Positions 1 through 4,825 of a stretch of DNA of 8,225 bases are shown here, piece after piece. How positions within the stretch are numbered: the first letter of the stretch is position 1; each line of letters opens with the position of its first letter. The DNA comes from Candidatus Nanopelagicales bacterium (GTDB lineage: Bacteria > Actinomycetota > Actinomycetes > S36-B12 > UBA5976), in contig JALRKC010000033.1 in assembly GCA_023254955.1 (NCBI GenBank), forward strand, positions 1 through 8,225. Direction: 5' to 3'. Under the pieces are notes generated by a model. That model was not told the origin of the DNA. It made no database searches and was given only the letters and a program-made list of their open reading frames with translations. Both the position numbers and the translations under genes were made by a program.

Positions 1-1
1 A

Positions 2-712
2 GCCGCAGGTGCTGGTTTAGGTGCAACGATAGCTATCACGACTACAAATAATTCTTTTAATGCGGCGCTTCCAATTTTTGCCTTTATTGGGGGAGCTAGC
101 GCAGTATTTGCGACATTTTTAGTATCAGGCAGGTATTTTTCAAACCCAGGGGTATTGCTGCTTTCAGGTATAGCAGTAGGAGCATTTGCTTCGGCGGTTC
201 AGATTTATTTGCAACAAAGAAACACTGAGGTGCTGCGTCCGGTTTATTCCTGGATTTTGGGTCAACTAACAGTTTCTGATTGGAACAACGTTAGCTGGGC
301 AGCACTATATATATTCTTTTCGCTGTTAATTCTCTTTAGGATTTCAAAACTATTAGATGGGTTGATGCTTAGCGATGAAGAGGCGTTCTCGCTGGGGGTT
401 TCGCCGAACAAGATTCGAATTATTGCGGTGGTAGCAGCCACTTTGGCGACGGCAACTGCGGTTTCAGTTAGCGGCTTAATTGGATTTGTGGGGATTATCG
501 TCCCGCACATCATTAAGGGAATTACTCGCAGAGTTACTAATAGGGCATTGCCAACGATCGCTATTACTGGAGCAGCTTTTTTGGTGCTGGCAGATTTGGG
601 TGCTCGCAGTTTAATTGCGCCTGCAGAATTACCTATTGGAGTAATTACAGCATTTATTGGCGCCCCTTTCTTTCTTTTTGTGTTAAGAACTACTAAAGGC
701 GGTTTGAAATGA
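2..712 (+). CDS. FecCD-type ABC transporter permease, C-terminal part (5' truncated by window edge)
   Basis: Membrane-spanning subunit of an importer of the siderophore / haem / cobalamin class, working in the cytoplasmic membrane with the ATPase encoded next. The reading frame is open from base 2, so 236 residues are visible and roughly the first 100 of a usual 330-350 are missing. The TTG at 155 is an internal codon, not the start. The C-terminal third carries the FecCD hallmark: SGLIGFVGIIVPHI, then a loop with ITRR, then GAAFLVLADLGAR, and finally PAELPIGVITAFIGAPFF. Several hydrophobic helices are evident throughout. The stop codon overlaps the ATPase start as ATGA (709-712), which implies translational coupling. 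The substrate cannot be decided from this subunit. No binding-protein gene is visible; it would lie upstream if adjacent. Family assignment is firm, cargo is unknown. Confidence 0.92.
   Translation, partial: AAGAGLGATIAITTTNNSFNAALPIFAFIGGASAVFATFLVSGRYFSNPGVLLLSGIAVGAFASAVQIYLQQRNTEVLRPVYSWILGQLTVSDWNNVSWAALYIFFSLLILFRISKLLDGLMLSDEEAFSLGVSPNKIRIIAVVAATLATATAVSVSGLIGFVGIIVPHIIKGITRRVTNRALPTIAITGAAFLVLADLGARSLIAPAELPIGVITAFIGAPFFLFVLRTTKGGLK
695..699 (+). promoter_or_regulatory. Weak ribosome binding site for the ABC ATPase
   Basis: AAAGG lies 9 bases upstream of the ATG at 709, inside the end of the permease gene. It is one of the few Shine-Dalgarno-like sites in the window and supports the ATG that overlaps the permease stop. 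Confidence 0.4.
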
Positions 713-1491
713 TTCGTGTTGAAAATTTGACCGTTAAGTACCAGGACATAACTGTTTTAAATAATGTCAATTTAGAGATTCAAGAGCACAGCTGGACTTC
801 AATCGTGGGGCCAAACGGAGCCGGCAAAACTACTTTGCTCAAAACCATGCTTGGTATGACTTCATACTCTGGGTCGGTAACTTTTGAAGGTAGAGAGGTT
901 TATAAAGATTTAAGTCGCAATGTTGCTTTTGTACCCCAAAGGCCAGTAATCCCAATTGGCATGACGGTGATCGAGTATTTGACATTAGGAAGAGCAAAGG
1001 TAGATGGATGGGGTAGGGAGCTAAAAAGAGGTCGCCTTTTCATTCAAGAAACTCTTGAAACTATGCAATTGGTGGGCTTGCAAGATCGTTTTGCCACGCA
1101 ACTTTCGGGAGGCGAAATTCAAAGAGTTTTGTTAGCAAGAGCAATTGTGCAAGAGCCAAAAGTAATTTTGCTAGATGAGCCAACTAGTGCATTGGATTTG
1201 CACTATCAAATTAGAACTTTGGATCAGATCGAACTGCTAAAACAGCAGGGGGTAACGGTTATTTCAACTATGCATGACATCACTTTGAGCAATATGTATT
1301 CAGAGAAAATTGCAGTGATGAAGGATGGCAGAGTTTTACTAGATGGAAATTCTGACGAAGTGGTCAGTTCTGCGCAATTAAGAGAGGCTTTCGATAACAG
1401 TATTTCGGTACATACGCTAGAGAGTGGAAAAAAGGTTGTCGTAGCTTCCAGAGAAGAGAGCGGACGACGGGATTCGAACCCGCGACCCTAA
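709..1491 (+). CDS. ABC transporter ATP-binding protein, FecE/BtuD-like (iron-siderophore, haem or B12 uptake)
   Basis: Cytoplasmic ATPase that powers the FecCD permease encoded just upstream. All nucleotide-binding motifs are intact: Walker A GPNGAGKT (residues 34-41), Q-loop glutamine in VPQRP (Q77), signature LSGGE (132-136), Walker B VILLDEP (152-158) and the H-loop histidine in STMHD (H189). The length of 260 residues is normal for FecE-type proteins. The start ATG overlaps the permease stop by 4 bp. The odd point is the 3' end: codons 251-260 (SGRRDSNPRP) and the TAA at 1489-1491 lie on or at the edge of the antisense of the minus-strand tRNA-Gly gene. There is no earlier in-frame stop, so the protein tail is encoded by tRNA complement. 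The conserved domain ends well before it, so the tail probably has no function of its own. Cargo is not determinable. Confidence 0.93.
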   Translation: MIRVENLTVKYQDITVLNNVNLEIQEHSWTSIVGPNGAGKTTLLKTMLGMTSYSGSVTFEGREVYKDLSRNVAFVPQRPVIPIGMTVIEYLTLGRAKVDGWGRELKRGRLFIQETLETMQLVGLQDRFATQLSGGEIQRVLLARAIVQEPKVILLDEPTSALDLHYQIRTLDQIELLKQQGVTVISTMHDITLSNMYSEKIAVMKDGRVLLDGNSDEVVSSAQLREAFDNSISVHTLESGKKVVVASREESGRRDSNPRP

Positions 1492-1531
1492 CCTTGGCAA
1501 GGTTATGCGCTACCAACTGCGCTACGTCCGC
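1459..1531 (-). tRNA. tRNA-Gly(GCC)
   Basis: Read on the minus strand, the 73-nt sequence folds into a full cloverleaf. The acceptor stem is GCGGACG/CGTCCGC, the D stem GCGC/GCGC and the anticodon stem TAACC/GGTTA. The seven-base anticodon loop TTGCCAA gives anticodon GCC. The T stem is GCGGG/CCCGT with loop TTCGAAT. The discriminator base is U, as usual for bacterial glycine tRNA. The 3' CCA is not encoded and must be added after transcription. Its last 33 bases (1459-1491) are antisense to the end of the ABC ATPase gene, so the two genes converge and overlap. A run of six A on the plus strand at 1428-1433 gives a U tract about 25 nt past the tRNA end, but I see no convincing hairpin before it. 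Confidence 0.96.
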
Positions 1532-1547
1532 AAATAATGCTCTGCTA

Positions 1548-1553
1548 AAGATA
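1548..1553 (-). promoter_or_regulatory. Candidate -10 box for tRNA-Gly
   Basis: On the minus strand this reads TATCTT, ending 16 bases before the tRNA 5' end, a suitable distance for a short processed leader. I see no good -35 hexamer at 16-18 bp spacing, so the call rests on the -10 and position only. Confidence 0.25.
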
Positions 1554-1595
1554 CCCGATTGCCCGAGTTGCTCTAGAAGGTGGCGGATTTCCCGC

Positions 1596-1601
1596 TAGGG
1601 T
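1596..1601 (+). promoter_or_regulatory. Candidate -10 box for a leaderless pabB transcript
   Basis: TAGGGT fits the actinobacterial TANNNT -10 pattern and ends 7 bases before the GTG at 1609. That is the spacing expected when transcription begins at or next to the start codon. No Shine-Dalgarno site is present otherwise. There is no -35 box at normal spacing; TTGCTC at 1568-1573 is too far, at 22 bp. It shares the 77-bp gap 1532-1608 with the divergent tRNA-Gly promoter, and that gap holds nothing else I can recognise. Confidence 0.35.
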
Positions 1602-1608
1602 TTTACGC

Positions 1609-2631
1609 GTGATGGAGTTTGCCCGTTTTAATGAACGATATTTTTCAAAACTCAAAAACGTTTCAATTAACTTGGCTGACTTGGAGAAGCCTGGCTATTG
1701 GGTAGTAGTTGGTGGATTTGAGAACGACTGGCTACTGCTTGAGTTTGAGAACTCTCAAGTTGAGGTTCCAGAAATTAATGGGCACTGGCATGGAGTCAAT
1801 AAGGCGGATTGGACAAGCTCCTTAAGCGAAGAACAATACTTAAAAGCAGTTGAAGTCTTAAGAGAAAATATTGCTCGTGGTGAGGTTTACCAAGCTAACC
1901 TCTGTCGAGTGCTTAGCGCAGCCTGGCCAAAAGATAGCGATATTTCAGGTCTAGCAAATTTGCTTTTGAAAGGAAACCCGGCGCCCTTCTCGGCTGTAAT
2001 TAGCGTGTTTGAGACAAGTAATTTTCGGCTTACTAAAGACGTGCAAATTGCTTCGGCCTCACCAGAGCTTTACTTAAGGCGCGAAGGAAATGAAATTTTT
2101 TCATCCCCAATTAAAGGCACTGGCAGAGTAGCGAGTGATTTGACCGAAAAGGATTCTGCTGAAAATGTAATGATTGTTGATTTAGTAAGAAACGATATTT
2201 CAAGGGTTTGTCAAGCGGGTTCAGTAAAGGTACCTAATTTGCTTTCAGTTGAAGAGCATCCCGGCTTAGTGCATTTAGTCTCAACCGTTACCGGTCAATT
2301 AAAGCCCGACGTCACCTGGGATGAAATTTTTGCAGCAACCTTCCCGCCAGGTTCAGTTACCGGAGCTCCGAAAATAAGTGCCCTGAAATTAATTCAAGAA
2401 TTAGAAGCAAGTCCACGCGGGCCTTACTGTGGGGCCATTGGATGGATAGATAGTTTCTCAAAAACTGCCCAGTTAGCAGTTGGAATCAGAACTTTCTGGA
2501 AGGATAATGATCAACTTAAGTTTGGAACGGGCGCTGGCATAACTTGGGGATCGAATGCTCAAAAAGAATGGGATGAAACTGAGTTGAAGACCGAGAAATT
2601 ATTTAGTTTGGCAGCGAGCCAGAATGGTTAA
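1609..2631 (+). CDS. pabB: Aminodeoxychorismate synthase component I (PabB-type chorismate-binding enzyme)
   Basis: Converts chorismate to 4-amino-4-deoxychorismate, the first committed step to p-aminobenzoate and folate, normally using ammonia supplied by a PabA amidotransferase. The chorismate-binding domain runs from about residue 67 to the end: GEVYQANL (91-98), ASPELYLR (150-157), SPIKGTGR (166-173), MIVDLVRND (188-196), PPGSVTGAPK (246-255), GPYCGAIGWID (271-281), GTGAGITWGS (306-315). Lys169 in PIKGT is the residue that distinguishes PabB from anthranilate synthase TrpE, which has alanine there. The protein is only 340 residues, with about 66 before the catalytic domain, against about 450 in E. 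coli PabB, so the N-terminal domain is reduced. The start is GTG 1609, immediately followed by ATG 1612; either could serve. The gene overlaps the next by 8 bp. No pabA is present in the window. Confidence 0.88.
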   Translation: MMEFARFNERYFSKLKNVSINLADLEKPGYWVVVGGFENDWLLLEFENSQVEVPEINGHWHGVNKADWTSSLSEEQYLKAVEVLRENIARGEVYQANLCRVLSAAWPKDSDISGLANLLLKGNPAPFSAVISVFETSNFRLTKDVQIASASPELYLRREGNEIFSSPIKGTGRVASDLTEKDSAENVMIVDLVRNDISRVCQAGSVKVPNLLSVEEHPGLVHLVSTVTGQLKPDVTWDEIFAATFPPGSVTGAPKISALKLIQELEASPRGPYCGAIGWIDSFSKTAQLAVGIRTFWKDNDQLKFGTGAGITWGSNAQKEWDETELKTEKLFSLAASQNG

Positions 2632-3454
2632 TTTGGTTTGGGTTAACGACTCATTGGTACCAAGTGAATTTGCTCGCATTAGTGTGTTTGATCATGGCTT
2701 CACCGTGGGAGACGGTGTTTTTGAAACCATGCAGGTAAAAAATGGTAAAGCATTTGCGCTAAGTCGTCATTTAAGACGTTTGGAAAAATCCGCAAACTTA
2801 CTGGGGATTAATTTTTTAGACTCAGATTATCTAAAGACTGTAGTGGCAGAGGTAATAAAAGCAAACGTTGATTTGCAAGCGGCTGGCCGATTAAGAATCA
2901 CTTTAACCAGCGGCGATGGCCCTTTAGGCTCGGATCGAAATAGCGAAAAGCCGACTTTGGTGGTTGCGATGAGTCAGTTACCAAAATGGTCAAACAGCGC
3001 AAAAGTTGCTAGCGTCAAGATGCCGAGAAATCATTTAAGCCCTTTGACTGGTGCCAAAACAACATCTTATGCAGAAAATGTCTTAGCGCTTGTAACTGCT
3101 AAAGAATTAGGCGCGGATGAAGCCATCTTGCCAAATGTGGCACAAAATATTTGCGAGGGAACTGGTAGCAATTTTTTTGCAGTAGTTGATGGTCAAGTCG
3201 TAACGCCACCACTTACCTCCGGTTGTTTAGGGGGAATTACTCGAGAGTTGGTTTGTGAATGGTTTGACTGCGAAGAGCGCGATCTTCCCTTTTCTAGTCT
3301 TGGCGAATTTGAAGCTGCCTTTCTAACCTCTACCACCCGAGATGTTCAACCGATTAACCAAATAGATTCACGAGATACAGATGCTGAAAATGCATTGGTG
3401 AAAAGAATCCAGAGTGAATTTTTAGCAAAGATGAGTGAAACAGTTGATCCGTAG
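2624..3454 (+). CDS. pabC: Class IV PLP-dependent enzyme, probable aminodeoxychorismate lyase (PabC-type)
   Basis: A fold-type IV PLP enzyme of 276 residues, the normal length. Visible motifs are VFDHGFTVGDGVFET (21-35) near the N-terminus, the probable PLP lysine K145 in GAKTTSYAENVLA (143-155), E178 in CEGTGSNFF (177-185) as the expected ligand of the pyridine nitrogen, SGCLGGITR (199-207), and the late TSTTRDVQPI (235-244). This family includes ADC lyase, branched-chain aminotransferase and D-amino-acid aminotransferase, which are hard to separate by motif. The length and above all the 8-bp overlap with pabB favour lyase: release of pyruvate from aminodeoxychorismate to yield p-aminobenzoate. 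No Shine-Dalgarno site is evident before ATG 2624, so translation is probably coupled to pabB. Family is near certain, lyase role likely. Confidence 0.8.
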   Translation: MVNLVWVNDSLVPSEFARISVFDHGFTVGDGVFETMQVKNGKAFALSRHLRRLEKSANLLGINFLDSDYLKTVVAEVIKANVDLQAAGRLRITLTSGDGPLGSDRNSEKPTLVVAMSQLPKWSNSAKVASVKMPRNHLSPLTGAKTTSYAENVLALVTAKELGADEAILPNVAQNICEGTGSNFFAVVDGQVVTPPLTSGCLGGITRELVCEWFDCEERDLPFSSLGEFEAAFLTSTTRDVQPINQIDSRDTDAENALVKRIQSEFLAKMSETVDP

Positions 3455-3456
3455 AT

Positions 3457-3484
3457 TTGAAAATAACTTAATTCTGACTAACCT
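3457..3484 (+). promoter_or_regulatory. Candidate promoter for the PGPGW membrane protein gene
   Basis: TTGAAA (3457-3462) and TAACCT (3479-3484) are separated by 16 bp. The -10 ends 6 bases before ATG 3491, again the geometry of a leaderless transcript, and no Shine-Dalgarno site is present. The pattern resembles the pabB start but both hexamers are weak. Confidence 0.3.
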
Positions 3485-3490
3485 TGACTT

Positions 3491-3841
3491 ATGGAGATAA
3501 CTGGGCCTTTCAAACGCTTTCGTGCTGCGATGAAAGCTAATCCAGTAACCAGCATCGCCTGGAAGTCAGTTGTCGCAACCATAGGTAGCACTTTTATCGT
3601 TATTGGCTTATTAATGTTAGTAACTCCTGGGCCAGGATGGGCAGCAATATTTTTAGGTTTAGTTATTTTGGCAAGTGAATTTGCTTGGGCTAGCCGGTTA
3701 GTTGCTCCGGTGAGAGTGAGAATCCTCAAGGCAGTTTCTGGCAAAAAACGCCCTCGCTTGATTTGGTTCTTAATAATCAGCGTGGTGAGCATGGTGGCAT
3801 TAATTGCTACCTATCTGGTTTATATCAATTTCCCTGATTAA
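3491..3841 (+). CDS. PGPGW-motif small integral membrane protein (TIGR02611-like)
   Basis: A 116-residue membrane protein of unknown function. Residues 27-47 form a hydrophobic helix that leads directly into the family motif TPGPGW (45-50). A second helix (51-67) follows, then a basic loop rich in Arg and Lys (about 69-89), and a third helix (90-113) close to the C-terminus. The N-terminal 25 residues are basic, suggesting a cytoplasmic start. The PGPGW family (PF09656 / TIGR02611) is widespread in actinobacteria and has no settled biochemical role that I know of, so none is proposed. The gene sits 36 bp after pabC and 26 bp before tRNA-Val, so it could be a separate unit with its own promoter. 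An antisense frame over the same DNA has no recognisable features. Confidence 0.85.
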   Translation: MEITGPFKRFRAAMKANPVTSIAWKSVVATIGSTFIVIGLLMLVTPGPGWAAIFLGLVILASEFAWASRLVAPVRVRILKAVSGKKRPRLIWFLIISVVSMVALIATYLVYINFPD

Positions 3842-3850
3842 AGCTAGCGG

Positions 3851-3856
3851 TATCGT
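3851..3856 (+). promoter_or_regulatory. Candidate -10 box for tRNA-Val and the following formyltransferase gene
   Basis: TATCGT fits TANNNT and ends 11 bases before the tRNA-Val 5' end. The -35 region would fall at the end of the preceding gene and shows no clear hexamer. If real, it would drive tRNA-Val together with the formyltransferase gene and perhaps thrS. Confidence 0.3.
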
Positions 3857-3867
3857 TGGGCTCATAA

Positions 3868-3939
3868 GGTCGATTGGCTCAGTGGTAGAGCGCTTCGTTC
3901 ACATCGAAGAGGTCACTGGTTCGATACCAGTATCGACCA
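3868..3939 (+). tRNA. tRNA-Val(CAC)
   Basis: A 72-nt cloverleaf. The acceptor stem is GGTCGAT/ATCGACC, the D stem GCTC/GAGC around AGTGGTA and the anticodon stem CTTCG/CGAAG. The anticodon loop TTCACAT gives anticodon CAC, which reads GUG valine codons. The T stem is ACTGG/CCAGT with loop TTCGATA and the discriminator is A. The CCA tail is not encoded: the bases after the discriminator are C, then the ATG of the next gene. The tRNA must therefore be cut from a transcript that continues directly into the formyltransferase mRNA, or be transcribed independently of it. Confidence 0.96.
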
Positions 3940-3940
3940 C

Positions 3941-4813
3941 ATGGAGAAAGTAGATGTTTATCTTTGCGGCCATAAGGGCGCAGCTTGCGCTTTAGTATTG
4001 GCTGAGAAATTCGCTGACCTTATTAATGTGGCAATTGTTGAAAATGACACCACACTAAAAATTAACCCCTATACAGAAACGGTACGAACTTTACATGCTG
4101 CAGGGATTAAAGTTTCAAATCGAATTAGCAAAGATCCAGCGAAATCTGCAATCGCCGTGGGCTGGCGCAAGTTGATTCGCCACGAGTATGAGCAACTAGT
4201 TATTTTGCACGATTCTTTGTTGCCCAAGTATCGGGGCTGGAATCCACTTTTAACTGCCTTAAATAACGGAGATAAAGAAATTGGCGTTACCGCATTGCTG
4301 GGAGTTTCTGAAATGGATTCTGGGCCAATTGTTACGCAAAAGAAAGCCAGCATTAATTACCCAATCAGGTTAGAGCGAGCAATTTCAATCGTTTCTGCGC
4401 TTAGTGCTCAGATTGTAGAAAAGTTAATGCCTGATTTAATCGCCGGCAAAAAACTTAAAGGCAAAAAACAAGATGCCAGCAAGGCTACTTATTCTTTATG
4501 GCGAGATGAGCAGGATTTCAGAATTGACTTTAAGCAATCAGCGCAAAAAGTAGTTCGACATATTGATTCCACGTCCACGCCGTATCAAGGTGCGAGCGCG
4601 CTATTAGATGGAAAATTAGTTCGGATCGAGCGAGCAGAAGTTTGGAAGATTAACCCTAAAATAGTAAATCCGACTCCTGGCAAAATCTGGCAATTAATTG
4701 CAGGCGATCCAATAGTGATTTGTGAGAATGGCTTTATCAGGATTCTTGAATTGCGAGATGTCAATGGCAAAAATCTATTGCCATTGACTAAGTTAAGGCA
4801 GAGATTTGAATAA
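3941..4813 (+). CDS. Formyltransferase-family protein (methionyl-tRNA / sugar N-formyltransferase-like), atypical active site
   Basis: A 290-residue cytoplasmic protein with the N10-formyltetrahydrofolate formyltransferase fold. The N-terminal domain carries the folate-site signature HDSLLPKYRG (90-99), IGVTALL (114-120) and EMDSGPIV (124-131). His90 and Asp126 fit two of the three catalytic residues of this family (Asn-His-Asp in E. coli Fmt). The Asn position, two before the histidine, is Ile88 instead. A C-terminal domain begins near SLWRDEQDFRIDF (185-197) and resembles the Fmt C-terminal fold. These departures make it unlikely to be the housekeeping Fmt; a sugar or other small-amine N-formyltransferase is possible, and the substrate is unknown. 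ATG 3941 is the first possible start: the frame is open upstream to a TAG at 3845 but has no ATG, GTG or TTG. It lies one base after tRNA-Val and 12 bp before thrS. Confidence 0.8.
   Translation: MEKVDVYLCGHKGAACALVLAEKFADLINVAIVENDTTLKINPYTETVRTLHAAGIKVSNRISKDPAKSAIAVGWRKLIRHEYEQLVILHDSLLPKYRGWNPLLTALNNGDKEIGVTALLGVSEMDSGPIVTQKKASINYPIRLERAISIVSALSAQIVEKLMPDLIAGKKLKGKKQDASKATYSLWRDEQDFRIDFKQSAQKVVRHIDSTSTPYQGASALLDGKLVRIERAEVWKINPKIVNPTPGKIWQLIAGDPIVICENGFIRILELRDVNGKNLLPLTKLRQRFE
4760..4788 (+). repeat. Perfect inverted repeat (hairpin) at the end of the formyltransferase gene, upstream of thrS
   Basis: GTCAATGGCA (4760-4769) and TGCCATTGAC (4779-4788) are exact reverse complements. The A4770-T4778 pair extends the stem to 11 bp with a seven-base AAATCTA loop. 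It lies within codons 274-283 of the formyltransferase gene, 37 bases before the thrS ATG. No T run follows, so it is not a standard intrinsic terminator. Confidence 0.7.
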
Positions 4814-4816
4814 ATT

Positions 4817-4821
4817 GGAAG
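4817..4821 (+). promoter_or_regulatory. Ribosome binding site of thrS
   Basis: GGAAG lies 4 bases before ATG 4826 in the 12-bp gap after the formyltransferase stop. The spacing is slightly short, but it is the clearest Shine-Dalgarno-like site in the window and supports this start. Confidence 0.45.
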
Positions 4822-4825
4822 CTAA

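Noticed and set aside
155..712. Separate 185-residue gene starting at TTG 155
   Set aside because: The same frame is open and FecCD-like from base 2, so the TTG is internal to a truncated permease.
1428..1458. Intrinsic terminator for tRNA-Gly on the minus strand
   Set aside because: A six-base U tract exists but no stable GC-rich stem precedes it.
3478..3792. Antisense frame of 104 residues opposite the PGPGW gene
   Set aside because: The plus strand carries a recognisable membrane family; the antisense protein shows no domain. Other minus-strand frames at 262-513, 4069-4353, 4585-4770 and 5143-5346 are likewise shadows.
4445..4469. Direct repeat GGCAAAAAAC (4445-4454, 4460-4469), also at 3740-3749
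   Set aside because: It encodes Gly-Lys-Lys in AT-rich codon use; the copies are short and inside unrelated genes, so chance is the simplest explanation.
4814..4825. T-box or ThrS operator in front of thrS
   Set aside because: There is only a 12-bp gap, with no T-box sequence and no threonine anticodon in the nearby hairpin loop.
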